A DNA stretch of 64,000 nt from Portunus trituberculatus (GCF_017591435.1 NC_059289.1:9468769-9532768); one strand, 5' to 3'. Shown: positions 43,650-55,129, numbered from the stretch's first letter. Translations and numbers: made by a program. Notes: generated from the letters alone by a model not told the origin.

Positions 43650-45340
43650 TCTTTGATCCAACTTTTCTTTAAATAAGTGCACATTTTCCAGATGTCCACC
43701 ATCCTATGGGGAAAACTAAAATTTTGAGCACTGACTCATGATCTTCTTGGGGTGTCCTCTTGTTTGTCTATCTCCATCTTCCGTCAGTGACACCAGATCT
43801 TGAGTATCTATCTTTTCCATGTGGTTTACTAACTTATACATTGTTATTAGGTCTCCTCTTTCTTGTCTATCCTTCAAAGTTGGTAGTTCTTGTTCCTTTA
43901 GTCTTTTTTATAGGGAAGATCCTTTATTTCTGACACCATCTTTGTAGGATTGTTTTAAGTTTCCTGATGCCCTTCTGCCTGCATGGTGACCACACCACTG
44001 CTGCATATTCTAGTCTAGGTCTTATCATAGCAGTTATGATCTTTTTCATCATACTCTTATCCATGTAATTGAACTCCACCCTGATGTTTGTTAGTGTCTT
44101 GTATGTTGAAGCAACCCATTTATGTGTCTTTCTGGAGTCAGGGTGTTTTGCATAATCACTTCCAGGTCTTTCTCTTTACTCCTTTTCACTACAACTTTTT
44201 CTTCCATTTTGTATTCCCACGTAGATCTTCTATTACTTTTACCCATATCCATTACATGGTATTTCCTAGTATTAAATTCTAATTTCCACTTTTGGCTCCA
44301 TTCATAGATTTTGTCAATATCTTTCTGCAATTCCTTACAGTCCTCAATGTTCCTTATTACTCTCAAAAGTTTTGCATTGTCTGCAAACAAATTTATGTAG
44401 CTACGTAAACCCTCTTGTATATCATTAATATATATGTATTTGGAAGATAATTGGTGCCAACAGTGAACCCTGTGGTATGCTCCTAGTAGCTGTGCTCCAA
44501 CTTGATGGGATGTCTCTTATCATTATTGTCCTCATTTCCCTATCTATTATGTAATCCATAACCCAGTTGAAGATATTAGCTTTAATCATACAGGGACTGT
44601 CACATGTAGGCCTGGAGCTTCTTGCAGCTTTCCCCTGTTCTTATGTTCTTATGTTCTTGCATTTCCCTGCATTCCTCAAATGTGTTTTATTTTCTATAGA
44701 AGTCTTCTTTGTGATACTCTATCAAAAGCCTTTTTAATATCCAAATACACTGTGTCAGCCCATCCATCTCTCCCTTGTACTTCATCTATTACTCTTGTAT
44801 AAAAGCTTAGTAAATTTGTTATGCATGATCTTTCTTTTCTAAAACCAAATTTGGGAGCTATTTATTATTTAATTTTTCTCCCGATATTCTAACCATTTTT
44901 TTTTTATTACAATTTCACAGATCTTTCCCACAACACTAGTCAGTGACACTGGTCTATATTTTAGGGACTTGCTCTTTTCCATTCCCTTGGTACCTTCCCT
45001 TCCATTAGAGATGCTGTTGATTACATCCAATATTGGTTCCACTAATTGTTCTCTACATTCTCTCAGTGTCCATCCTGACACTCCATCTGGCTCCATTGCC
45101 TTTCTTACATCCACTTTTTCTAGTAGTTTATTGATTTTCTGTTTATGCATCACAATATTTCTTAATCCTTCCTGTGTCATTTGGTTGTTTGGTTCTTTGA
45201 AATCTCACTCTTCATTGAATACTGATTTAAAGCTCTCATTCATAAGTTCACTCATTTCTTCCATTGTTTCATATATCCTATTTTCCTTAATTAACTTAAT
45301 GATGGTCTCTCTGTTTGTCCTTTTTCAATTTATATGCTTA
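43650..45340 (-). pseudogene. LINE reverse transcriptase remnant (copy F)
   Basis: 45180-44869 carries KAMEPDGVSGWTLRECRE and YRPVSLTSVVGKICEIVI. 44390-44091 carries MFADNAKLLRV (catalytic Asp replaced by Asn) and KIYEWSQKWKLEFN. The rest to 43650 is readable only in short pieces in changing frames. Confidence 0.7.
44595..44685 (-). mobile_element. Short LINE/SINE 3' fragment with 8-bp tail repeat
   Basis: GTAGGCCTGGAGCTTCTTGC is followed by three copies of an 8-bp unit TTCTTATG, inside copy F. CR1 elements end in short tandem 8-bp repeats, so this may be the extreme 3' end of a different, 5'-truncated CR1-type element. Confidence 0.4.
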
Positions 45341-45448
45341 TAACAGTGTGTGTGTGTGTATTTGTCTGGTGTTTCATCTTGGCCAGCTTGTGTAGGACTG
45401 CTTGGCATATTGATAGATAGATAGTTCTCACTATTTACCTTTCTTCAG

Positions 45449-45634
45449 ATCCTGGTAAGAGAAAGGGACACAGGCTTAACCCACAATGTAAGTGTGATGG
45501 GTGACCTGACCACACTCACCCTGCCCAACGTGACGTCCTCTCGAGTGGAGGTGAGCATGGCAGCCTCCACCGTGAAGGGCACAGGTAGCGCATCACCACC
45601 CACCAGCCTCAACCTGCTCATGACACACCACAAG
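45449..45634 (+). CDS. robo: Robo-like receptor: FN3 domain 3, second half
   Basis: A 62-codon exon, phase 0 at both ends (TTTCTTCAG acceptor, CACAAG|GTCAGA donor). It continues INRYQ of the exon at 18102-18229 as ILVRERDTG, then TLTLPNVTSSRVEVSMAAST and KGTGSASPP. This matches the F-G strands of Robo FN3-3, where V-E-V-A-A-S-T-x-x-G-x-G is characteristic. The in-frame join across 27.2 kb is the main evidence that both flanks belong to one gene. Confidence 0.8.
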
Positions 45635-45780
45635 GTCAGAGAGAGTGAGAGTACATTATGTTGCTATTTGTATATAAGAGGAAGGATTCAGTATGTGTTT
45701 GTTATGGATGTTGACCTTTTTCATATGTGCCAACTATTCATACATAAGATGATTGTAGATGGCATTTCCCTGTGGTGCAG

Positions 45781-45892
45781 GAGCCTGGTGTGGGTGTTGG
45801 CTTGATACGGTCAGCCTGGTTCCTGGTGCTAGCAGGCGGCGCTGTGACAATGCTGGTGGTGTTGGTGGGCTGCACGCTGGCAGCCCGATGGT
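45781..45892 (+). CDS. robo: Robo-like receptor: transmembrane exon
   Basis: It follows TGTGGTGCAG in phase 0. The product EPGVGVGLIRSAWFLVLAGG then AVTMLVVLVGCTLAARW is a juxtamembrane stretch and a single-pass helix of about 24 residues. The only donor giving the right phase is TGGT|GTGCCC (weak). With it the codon TAC is completed across the junction, and the next exon follows as Y-MGHSK. A Tigger element begins about 20-25 bp downstream. Confidence 0.75.
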
Positions 45893-45914
45893 GTGCCCAC
45901 AGCCTCACCCACTC

Positions 45915-47460
45915 CTCCCTTCCAGCATTATACTAGCTTTCACCATTAAATCCACTGCATTCCGGATGTTATAGGATTTCCAGAACTGCCTCACAGAAAT
46001 AGCTCCTTTTGACGAAACGTCTTCCTCAGTGGTGACCTTGGGCTTGGCGGCGGCTTGGGTGGCGGTGTCGGTGGCCTGGTTGGAGGTGGCGGACAGTTCA
46101 CGATCACTTTCACTTTCATTTGTGGAGTTTTCTATCTCAACCAGCTCATCATTGCTATCTGTTTCATGTCGCATTTTGTCATGAAGGTACTTATAGTATA
46201 ATAGCTTTACATTGGCTATTATTTCCTGGTCCAGGGGTTGTAATATGGAAGTAGTGTTTGGGGGCAAAAACACGACTTGAACACATGGATGCCTCCCTAT
46301 GAGGAATTTTGCATGGCCAGGTGCATTGTCTAGAAAGAGAAGGATTTTGAAATCCAGGTTTAGTTCCTCACACTTTTCTTTGCATCAGGGACAAAGTATT
46401 TATCGAACCACTCGATAGAAAGTGCTGAGGTCATATAGGCTGAAGCTGTAGTCTCCCAATAAACATTCAGTTGTTGCATATCTGCGTGTTTATAAGGTCT
46501 AGGCCTTTTGTATTTGTGAATGATAAGAGGTTTCATTTTGTGGCTGCCAGAAGAATTACAAGTAAAAGAAAGCTGATACGTTCTTTGGACACTTTTACTC
46601 CTGGTGCTTGTTTTTCATTTTTAGAAATGAAGGTGGCTTTGGGAGAACGTTTCCAATAAAGGCCAGTCTCATCACCATTATATATCTGGTCTTTGCAATA
46701 GCCTCCATCTTCTATTATTTGTTTGACTATTGCGGGATAATTAGCAGCACTTTCACTATCAGCAGAAGATATCTCGCCTTGATACTGTGCATATTTAATG
46801 CCACACCGCTTCTTAAACTTCTGCAGCCACCCACAGAAGCATTAAATGCAGGTGGATTTTTTACTTGTTTTTTCTTGCAAACAGCCTGGTAGAATATCCT
46901 TGCCTGTTCACGCAGCTGAGGACCATTGATACTAGCTACCTCTCTTGCTCGTCGTTGAATCCACTTCACCAGATAATATTCCATTTCTGCCACTAGACGA
47001 TTACTTTCATTATAAATACACGTGATGCGGCGCTGTCCAAGTGTGTTTCCTGTGAACAATTTTTTTGCCAATGTCACTGATTTTTTCACTTCATCTTTTT
47101 TGCTTTTCAATGTGGAAATAGTACTCTGAGGAATGCCAGTAAGTTTTGTATTTCACTGACTCTATAGCCTTTCTCCAAGAGCTGCAACACTTTATCCTTG
47201 TCCTCTGCAGTGTATTTGTTCAGTTTTTTGCCCTTTCGATAATCACGTTTTTCACTTCCGCATTTTTTCACACTTTGTTGTCCTTTACACTCATTTTCGT
47301 TCTTATCCACCCCTTGGGCCCTTCCATTGGCTGCGGGAAACATGATGAATGGGATCCAGGTAGCCTGCCCGCACCCGTAAACGACCTTGACCGCACACAC
47401 TGGTTTTAAACAGAGCGGGGGAAGGCCGCGTGTACTGATACACTCCACAAGCTGCCGCAA
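45915..47460 (-). pseudogene. Tigger/pogo transposase with CENP-B-type HTH (frameshifted)
   Basis: On the minus strand: Psq-type HTH at about 47260-47110 (KYTAEDKDKVLQLLEKGYRV); CENP-B-type HTH at 47110-46850 (LVKWIQRRAREVASINGPQL, REQARIFYQ); DDE core with first Asp in YNGDETGLYWKR (about 46680), second Asp in LLFLDNAPGHAK (about 46330) and third Asp in NTTSILQPLDQEII (about 46250). The C-terminus at 45950-45920 is cut short. Frame changes near 47107, 46727 and 46470 prevent a full product. Such proteins cut and paste at TA sites. Confidence 0.8.
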
Positions 47461-47635
47461 GGTGGGAGAGCAATCAAAACAATCGCATCGCGATGCGCGC
47501 GTTTTGATTAAAAAAAAAAAAACAGCAATCGAGATTTGTGTAATTTCATCGAGATGTGTGAACAGTGGGTTTTTTATGGTGCAATCGAGATGCGAAATAT
47601 CGAGGTGAGATTGATCGAGATTCGAGATTCTACTG
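45915..47635 (-). mobile_element. Tigger/pogo-like transposon, left end truncated
   Basis: The right terminus at 47635 reads (minus) CAGTAGAATCTCGAATCTCG and is flanked by TA. No matching inverted repeat exists on the left, where the coding remnant runs almost up to the Robo transmembrane exon. The interior encodes most of a transposase on the minus strand. A T-rich/A-rich region and several ATCGAGAT direct motifs fill the 5' end (47500-47635). Confidence 0.75.
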
Positions 47636-47888
47636 TACTCTAGTCTCCTGCTCCACTATAGTTTCCTCCTGCCCTATGTACTCTCACTTCCTCCTTACCA
47701 CTCAACTCGCCTCCTGTCGATTTCTGGCTTTCTCCTTCCCTCCTGATAGTTAACAAACTATTCTTTTTATTCTTTTGGTTATTCTATTTTGGAATAGATA
47801 GTTCCAATTGTTATATATGCATGTGAAAAGAATTCAATGTACACTTTGTTCCTAGAATGATCACTTGTATTGATAACTGCTCCCTCAG

Positions 47889-48077
47889 ACATGGGTCACA
47901 GCAAGGTGGGTGGCCCCTGGGTGGATGTGGGTGGCCTGTGGACATCTGTTCCCACCCATGATCTCAGCTCTGACAAGTCTGAGAGGAAGCTGCTGGCAAA
48001 CGGGTCTTCCTTAGCTGATTATGTGGAGGTGGAGGCTGAACCACAGCTCAAATATGAAGTGGGCAACAAACGATTAG
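47889..48077 (+). CDS. robo: Robo-like receptor: cytoplasmic exon 1
   Basis: Acceptor CTCCCTCAG, phase 1 in and phase 1 out (CGATTAG|GTGAGG). The product MGHSKVGGPWVDVGGLW then continues through a polar stretch with SLADYVEVEAE. GGPW-V/I-D directly after the helix is seen in invertebrate Robo tails, and ADYVEV resembles a tyrosine-containing cytoplasmic motif. Assignment to a named CC motif is not certain. Confidence 0.65.
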
Positions 48078-48232
48078 GTGAGGGTCTTGTGCACACTGCA
48101 AAGGTAAATTGATCATGCACATGTCACTGTTGTCTTGAAATCAGAGTATCAGGTGATGAAAATAAACATTAATATTGTAAAGTGTAGTTAAGCACATACT
48201 TCCCACATTCATGTCCGGCCGCTGCATTTCAG

Positions 48233-48318
48233 AGGTGTGGCCGGGTGGACTGTTGGCCCCCTCACCATCCCCATCTCGAATCTCCTCCTCCTCACACCAA
48301 GCCAAGCAGCTGGCCCAG
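48233..48318 (+). CDS. robo: Robo-like receptor: cytoplasmic exon 2
   Basis: A short exon entering in phase 1 and leaving in phase 0 (GCCCAG|GTTAGG). The product VWPGGLLAPSPSPSRISSSS is Ser/Pro-rich and probably disordered. It is supported mainly by the matching phases on both sides. Confidence 0.5.
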
Positions 48319-48474
48319 GTTAGGCTTACTGTTGAGATGTATGTGTGTGTATGTCTGTAACATTGCTGAGACTTGTGCTTCTTTTTGTAAATACTTGGTT
48401 TTCCTTCAGAATTTCTCCATAATCAAGAATAGCGTAAGTACATACTGTAGGTGTTAGAAGATGATGCATGTTAA

Positions 48475-49965
48475 ATGGAAGGATTTATTAGGAAATTTAT
48501 TCTTGAACTAGACGATAGGAAAGCCAGTGGTCCTGATGAGCTACATGCCAGAGTACTTAGGGAGGGTGTAGACAGTATTTCTGAAGCACTTAAGTTAATC
48601 TTTGAAAGATCACTTAGGTTTGCTGAGATACCTCAGGACTGGAACTTAGCTAATGTTACTCCAATATTTAAAAAGGTAGGAAGGATGATGCGAATAATTA
48701 TAGACCGATCAGTTTAACTAGTATAGTATGTAAGATACTAGAGAAAATCATTAAGGGTAGTATTTGGGAGCATTTAAATGAGAATAGATTAATTAGAGAT
48801 ACCCAACATGGCTTTAGATCAGGAGGTCCTGTCTTACAAATTTGCTCGATATCTTAGAATATATTACCAAGGAGTTAGATGATGGAAATAGCATAGATGT
48901 TATATATCTAGATTTTAGCAAGGCGTTTGATAAGGTACCGCATAGGAGGCTAGTGTACAAATTGAGACTACATGGGATAGAGGGTAGGTTAGTTGATTGG
49001 ATTAGTGAATGGCTTTCTGATAGGAAACAGAGAGTAGTATTAAATGGGGCAATGTCTGAGTGGAAGGAAGTGGTTAGTGGGTACCCCAAGGATCAGTGCT
49101 AGGACCTCTTCTTTTCTTGGTGTACATTAACGATTTAGATATAGGAATTAGTAGCAAAGTATCAAAGTTTGCAGATGATACTAAGATAGCATGTGCAGTA
49201 CAGGGTGAAAAGGACAATTACAGAATACAACGAGACCTGGACAGGCTGATAGCATGGGCAGACAGGTGGCAGATGGAGTTTAATTCTGATAAGTGTCAGG
49301 TTATGCATTTAGGTAAAGACAACACAAACTTTAACTATGAGATGGAGGGATGTTGGCTAGAGGCAGTAGAGGAAGGAAAGGATTTAGGAGTAGTGATAGA
49401 CAGGACTATGAAATTTTCAAAGCAATGTTTAGAAGCAAGAAATAGGGCAAATAGGATCCTGGGTTTTATAAATAGAAATGTTAGTTATAAAAGTAAGGAA
49501 GTGGTGCGTAGCTTATATAATTCCTATGTTAGGCCCCATTTAGAGTATTGCATACAGGCCTGGTCACCCCACTATAGGCAGGATATCAACATGTTAGAAG
49601 CAGTTCAGAGAAGAGCAACTAGGATGATACCAGCATTAAAGCACCTGGAGTATAGAGATAGATTAAAGGAATTAAACATGTTTTCATTTGAGAGGAGATG
49701 TATAAGAGGGGATATGATAGTTATTTAAAATGTTCTCAGATACAAACTACATAGATGTGAGATCTTTCTTTACCTTAGAGGAGGGAAGTAGGACTAGAAA
49801 TCATGGCAGGAAGATTAGAAAGCAAGGCTGCAGGTTAGATATAAGAAAATATTTCTTTAGTCATAGAGTGGTAGACTACTGAAATGCATTGCCAGAGACG
49901 GTTGTAAATAGCACTAGTTTGACAATGTTTAAAAACAGATTAGATAAGCACTTAAATTTATTAGA
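48475..49965 (+). pseudogene. Reverse transcriptase of the CR1-like LINE
   Basis: 48475-48717: RKASGPDELHARVLREGV and IPQDWNLANVTPIFKK. 48842-49102: VIYLDFSKAFDKVPHRRLV, then a single-base loss just before the GVPQGS-equivalent block (YPKDQC). 49096-49728: LGPLLFLVYINDL and KFADDTKIA, so the catalytic F-A-D-D is intact, followed by WQMEFNSDKCQVMHLG and VRPHLEYCIQAWSP. After 49728 the C-terminal part (YSFFSHRVV-type block near 49850) continues with stops. Two to three frame changes in all. Confidence 0.85.
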
Positions 49966-50251
49966 TATATAATTATGTATAGCACTGCATGATAGTTTTT
50001 ATAAGAAATTTACTATAGTTAAATAAGACATGGTCCCCATGTATGGGGACCACAAATTGTAGAGGATTTCGCTGCAGGACTTAGGCCTGTTAATGGGCCA
50101 AATATTTAGAATTAGTATATAATGTATTGTGTACTTGTAAGTGTATCTTTAAGTACTGATGACGAGGTCACTGTGCGACTGATACAGGATAACCTAGATG
50201 GGTCCTGGTGGCCATTTGTTATCCTATTATTTATGTTATGTTATGTTATGT
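48475..50251 (+). mobile_element. CR1-like LINE with (TTATG)n tail, 5'-truncated
   Basis: A + strand LINE of a different family from the AC-tailed ones. It begins within RT and ends with a 3' UTR and a (TTATG)n run at 50228-50251. Frames are long, so it is fairly young. Confidence 0.85.
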
Positions 50252-50439
50252 AGTGAGACCATTTGAGGTAAGATAGATTCGATTCTGTTAGGATGTGATG
50301 AAATGTGAAGACTTAAGTGAGTAGTGACTGCTGATTCTAGCCATTAGTTTAGATAGAATGATAAAAAGACAGATAAGATTACTTATAAGCATAAGAATAT
50401 AGAAGTTGACATATGCCAAACACTGAAGTACTCAGACTT

Positions 50440-50622
50440 TGTCGAGTGATTTAAAGTTACCTAGATGCCACCATCAAAGATGCATTTGGATGGTTATATG
50501 GGCCCTAATATGGGTACCACTATAAATAAGATTGCCTGTGCCACTGATGGGCAGAATCTTAACAGCACTTCCCACATATACTCTTCAAGTATGCCTACAG
50601 ATGCTATAGGCCATAACATTAG
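50440..50622 (+). mobile_element. tRNA-derived SINE family B, copy 3 (3' part)
   Basis: It matches the body and 3' end of the copies at 20395-20738 and 26568-26908 (GGTACCACTATAAATAAGATT-like block, TACTCTTCAAGTATGCC). The tRNA head is missing. Confidence 0.85.
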
Positions 50623-50671
50623 TCTTCCTATTCACTGATGGAGCAATCTCAGTGACCTCCCATTCCTGCAG

Positions 50672-50932
50672 AGTGAGTCGCTGGTATCACAGCCACGCAG
50701 GGCAAGTCACTGCATGTTGAGGCAACAGACATCAGGCTCCTATGCAAGCTCCAGCGCCCACCACACGTCCTCCACCTGCCGGAACTCAGACACCGGGACT
50801 TGGTACACAGGCAAGTACTGCAATTGCTACCAGGAAGACTCCAAGCTGGGCCTTCACCACGAACCCTTCTGTCCCTCAGCCACCCCCTCTGGCTGCTCCA
50901 CCATCCTGCATGTCAGCCTTAACCCTCCCTCA
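50672..50932 (+). CDS. robo: Robo-like receptor: cytoplasmic exon 3
   Basis: An 87-codon exon, phase 0 at both ends (CTGCAG acceptor, CCCTCA|GTAAGA donor). The product contains QTSGSYASSSAHHTSSTCRN, then DTGTWYTGKYCNCYQ, ending in SLNPPS. It is Ser/Thr/Cys/Tyr-rich and has no catalytic domain, as expected for a signalling tail. An overlapping +1 frame is open and Pro-rich, but the phases favour this one. Confidence 0.55.
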
Positions 50933-50983
50933 GTAAGATTCTACATCTCATGTGTAAAGGAACCATTAAGAGTATGAATAATG

Positions 50984-50985
<2 letters not shown>

Positions 50986-51028
<43 letters not shown>
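50986..51028. repeat. (TG)n microsatellite
   Basis: A 43-bp TG repeat in a Robo intron, with no element boundary seen next to it. Confidence 0.9.
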
Positions 51029-51029
<1 letters not shown>

Positions 51030-51150
51030 GCTTCGTCTGGGATAACCCATACAGGACTGGTAGCCTGGTATGTAAATAAATATATAGATAGATTTCTACA
51101 GTTCCAGGTGTGTGTGTGTAATTCACCTCGGTAATCTGCTGGTCACCCAG

Positions 51151-51154
<4 letters not shown>

Positions 51155-51220
<66 letters not shown>
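51155..51220. repeat. (TG)n tail of LINE copy G
   Basis: A 66-bp TG repeat following the 3' end of copy G (minus strand). Confidence 0.9.
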
Positions 51221-51223
<3 letters not shown>

Positions 51224-51269
51224 TTACCTAGTTGTATTTACCTAGTTGTAGTTTTACAGGGCCTGGGCT

Positions 51270-53480
51270 TTATGCTCGTGTGGCCCCGTCTCCATATCTA
51301 CACTTATCCAATCTTACTTTAAAAGTGTGCACACTCTTTGCAGACACTACTTCTTCGTCTAAACTGTTCCACGTCTCAATACATCTCTGCGGGAAACTAT
51401 ATTTTTTAATATCTCTCAGACATCTTCCCTTTCTCAGCTTTTTACTATGCGATCTTGTGCTTCGGATGTCATATTCTTCTCTCAAGATCAGTTTCTCATT
51501 ATCCACTTGGTCCATTCCGTTGATCAATTTATAGACTTGTATCAGGTCTCCTCTCTCCTTCTTTGTTCCAAGGTTGGTAGATCCATAGCCTTTAGTCTCT
51601 CCTCATATGTCATCCCTTCAAGTTCTGGGACCATTCTTGTAGCCATTTTTGTAGCCCTCCAATTTTCTTATCTGTTTCTTTTTATGAGGGGTCCACACTA
51701 CTCCTGCATATTCCAATCTAGGTCTTATAGTATTTATCAATTTCTTCATCATTTCTTTGTCCATGTAGTGAAATGCTACTCCAATATTCCTCAGCAAATT
51801 ATATGTTTCCCTAAAAATTCTATCAATATGGCTTACTGGTTGATTGTTTTCTTCCATCGTCACTCCTAAGTCCTTTTCCTTTTTGACTTTCTCTAGTTCT
51901 ACACCATCTCCCATCTTATAGATTCCCACAGGTCGTCTTTCACTCTTTCCCATTTCCATGACATGGCTTTTGTTCACATTGAATTACATTTCCCACTTCT
52001 TACTCCATTCCCAGATCTTATTTAGGTCTTCTTGCAGTATTTTACAATCCTCCTTTTGCTTTATAACTCTGCACAGTTTCGTATCATCCGCAAACAAATT
52101 TATGTAGCTGTTCACTCTTTCTGGCATGTCGTTAATATAAATGAGGAAAAGTATTGGTGCCAATACTGACCCCTGTGGCACTCCGCTTTCTACTGCTCTC
52201 CACTTGGACTTCATATCTTTAACTACCGTCCTTGTTTCTCTGCCCCTCAAATAATTTTCTATCCATCTCAATGTGCTTCCTTTTAAGCCACCCTTCTCCT
52301 CTAACTTCCACAGTAATCTTGCGTGTGGCACTTTGTCACTTTTTAAATCCAAGTAGATGCAGTCAACCCATCCCTCTCTCTCTTGTACTCTGTCAACTAT
52401 TCTAGAATAGAAACTCAATAAATTAGTTACACAAGATTGTCCTTTTCTAAAACCAAATTGGCTATTTGATATTAATTTGTTGTCTTCAAGGAACTCGATC
52501 CATTGTTTCTTTATTATTCTTTCACACATCTTGCATATTACACTAGTTAGTGATACCGGTCTGTAATTTAAAGGTTCTTCTTTCCTTCCACTCTTATATA
52601 TGGGAACCACCTCAGCTCTTTTCCATTCTACTGGCACTGTTCCATTTTCTATTGAGCATTTTATGATGTTGTATATAGGACTTGCTAGTTCTTCCCTACA
52701 TTCTTTCAGTATTCTGCTTGAGACTTCATCCGGTCCCATTGCCTTCTCTTCATCCAGTTCCTTCATTAACTCTTTTATTTCAAGCTTGGTTACTTTAATC
52801 TCTTTCATATAGATTGTCTCTCTATTACCCTGTGGCCTCTCAAATTTGGATTCTTTAGTAAAGACCTCCTTGAATTTTTTATTTAATAGTTCTACCATAC
52901 TTTTTGGGTCTTCCACCATCCCATTCTCTCCTTTTAACCTTTCTATTGTTTCTTTTTGCCTAATTTTTCCATTTATGAATCTATAGAACAATTTTGGTTG
53001 CTCCTTACATTTTTCGACAATATCTTTTTCGAAGTTTTTTTCCTCTTCCTTCCTCACCTTAACATATTCATTTCTCGCTGCCTTGAAGTTTTCCTTGTTT
53101 GTTGGATTCCTATTTCTCCTCCACCTTTTCCATGCTCCATCTCTTTTCTCCTTTGCCCTAGCACACCTTGCATTAAACCAATCTTTCTTTCCTTCTTCTT
53201 TTGGTCTATATTTTGGGACATATTCCCTGACTCCTGTTTTGTATATTTCCAAAAATAAGTTATATTTGTCTTGCATTGTCTCGTGAGTTTTCCATCTCTT
53301 CCCAGTGTACGTTTTTAAAATAGTTCTTGAGATTCTCAATATCAGCCTTTCTGTAATTTAATCGGTCTCCTTTGTATGAATCATCTCTATCTTCCTTTCC
53401 TTCTTCTATATCTATTTCTAATATTGCATGGTCACTCTTTCCCAATGGGCACATATCTTATATCGTCATTCATTTGTATA
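51270..53480 (-). pseudogene. LINE reverse transcriptase (copy G), few lesions
   Basis: The main frame (53339-51984, 451 codons) spans the RT-upstream region, KAMGPDEVSSRILKE, NYRPVSLTSVICKM, QFGFRKGQSCVTNL, YLDLKSDKVPH, SGVPQGSVLAPILFLIYIND and LFADDTKLC. It retains F-A-D-D but has lost two residues in the KAFDKVPH block (the catalytic K-A-F region), a small in-frame deletion that would disable it. The C-terminal pieces are 51977-51618 and 51527-51270. Confidence 0.85.
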
Positions 53481-53493
53481 CCCCTTGTAAAAA

Positions 53494-54579
53494 CTAGGTC
53501 CAATCTCGCTCGTCGTTTCCTCTGAATCTTGTGCATTCCTTTACTCTCTGGTCCATCATATTGTCTATCATTAGGTTTAAGAATCTTTCTCCCCAGGCTT
53601 CTTCCCTCATACCACTTTCATAATTTTCCCAGTCCACTTCTTTACAGTTGAAATCTCCTACTAATATCACTTTTCTCCTTTCTTTAACGATTCTCATTAG
53701 ACTCCTTATTGTGTCACCTATCATGTCTTTATATTCTTGATTGGTCCATGAATTTGTTTTTGGTGGCACATATGTTACAATGATTGTCATCTCTTTTTTA
53801 TTAATATGCATCTTAATATACAATACTTCTGCTTTTCCTTCCCCACATTCCACTTGATTGATCACTATCTCTTTCCTTAACATTATCATGACTCCTCCTC
53901 CTCCTTTACCCACTCTGTCTCTTCTCCATACATTATACCTATTATCCAAGACTATTTTGATTTCCTCATTTAGTTTTGTTTCAGCCAGGCATACAATATC
54001 TTGATATTCTTTCCTTATGTAATCTCTTAATTCTAATTTACTTGATAAAACCCCGTCTATGTTCGTATACATCATTTTTAGTCTTTTGCCTTTATCATTT
54101 TTAGTTAAACTTGTTCCACTTTTTTTCTCTTCCTTCTCGTTTATATACCATTTCCTTATCCTGTCTCCTAGAATTCTCCAAAAAAATGTCTTCTTCTCCT
54201 CTTCTGACCTTTCATTATTCTTTTCCCTTACTACTGCTGCCAGTTCATTATATCTCTTCCTTTCTTCCTCATTTCTATTTTTCTTTATATAGATATCCTT
54301 GCAGCCTTCTGTTTCTCTAAGTTTTGTTGTTCTATATGATATTTCTTCTGTTGCTGCTTGTGATTTTAGTAATATTTTAATTGGTCTCGTTTTTCCTTCT
54401 TGATATGGTCCCATTCTGTTTATTTCTTCTACTTCCTCTTCCAAGTTCTGCCTATCTTTGTCATTAAGATTCTTCAGTAGGTCTTTGACTGATTTCATTT
54501 CTTCTTTTTCTCTTTTTGGTCTATATTTTATATTTTTTTTTTTATTCCAAATACGACTACACTCTTCTTTTTTCTGCAA
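53494..54579 (-). pseudogene. LINE RRM-CTD fused in frame to endonuclease (copy G)
   Basis: A single 361-codon frame. Residues 1-150 follow the L1-ORF1 RRM and C-terminal domain pattern: RPIKILLKSQAATEEI and DIYIKKNRNEEERKRYNEL. A short linker leads to KMMYTNIDGVLSSKLELRDY (about residue 180), the first strand of the apurinic-type endonuclease, then CLAETKLNE, GGGGVMIML, VTYVPPKTNSW and LVGDFNCKEVDW. The endonuclease ends with a frame change near 53494 and continues at 53454. No stop or new start separates the RNA-binding and nuclease parts. Confidence 0.75.
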
Positions 54580-54630
54580 TTTCTCTAACTAGATTTTCTT
54601 TTGTCTTGAGGACTCCTATCATTTTGTTTG

Positions 54631-55129
54631 TCATATTTTCTTCTTTTCTTTAAGTTGTTCTTGAATCACCTCCTGAAAATCAGCCTTATCTTTCTTATCT
54701 TGGACTCTCCATGCTTGTACTTCTTTTTTAATCACGTTCTGTACTCTTTCCTCTTCCTTGTTTACTAGGTCTTTCAGCTTCTCCTTTTCTTTCTCGGCTT
54801 TTCCGAGTCCTTCTTCCATCTGCTTCTTGTAGTTAGCTACTTCCTTTTTTAGTTCTTCGTTTTCCGCTCTTAGCCTAGCTTCATTTTCTGCCACTTTTCT
54901 TATCCTTTCTCTGTCTTATAAACTCCATTTCCTGTTCTTCATTCTCTTTCATTTCCATCTTCTCCTTTATCAGTTTATCTAGTTTACATTCAATATTGAA
55001 CACTCTCTTAAGTAGTGAAGTTGTCGTATCGAACCCTTCGAATACGCGTTCTCCCTCACCATCATAGTCATCATCAGCCCCTTCTCTATTCTCATGTCTG
55101 CATTTGGATGGAATATCTTTTTCACTCAT
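54631..55129 (-). pseudogene. LINE N-terminal coiled-coil region (copy G)
   Basis: The ATG at 55129 starts an acidic N-terminus (MSEKDIPSK), then LLKRVFNIECKLDKLIKEKM. After one frame change near 54890 it continues as a strong coiled coil (LRAENEELKKEVANYKKQME, KLKDLVNKEEERVQNVIKKE) to 54631. This corresponds to the oligomerisation region of LINE ORF1 proteins. Confidence 0.7.

Larger units (their letters stand above)
43586..45345 (-). mobile_element. CR1/L2-like LINE, copy F (old, degenerate)
   Basis: Minus strand, 3' end TACCTAGTTGTATATTACAGGG on + (split: TACCTAGTTG, TATATTACAGGG). It carries related RT remnants with many stops and no long (AC)n tail. A foreign fragment sits at about 44595-44685. 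It is clearly older than copies A, E and G. Confidence 0.7.
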
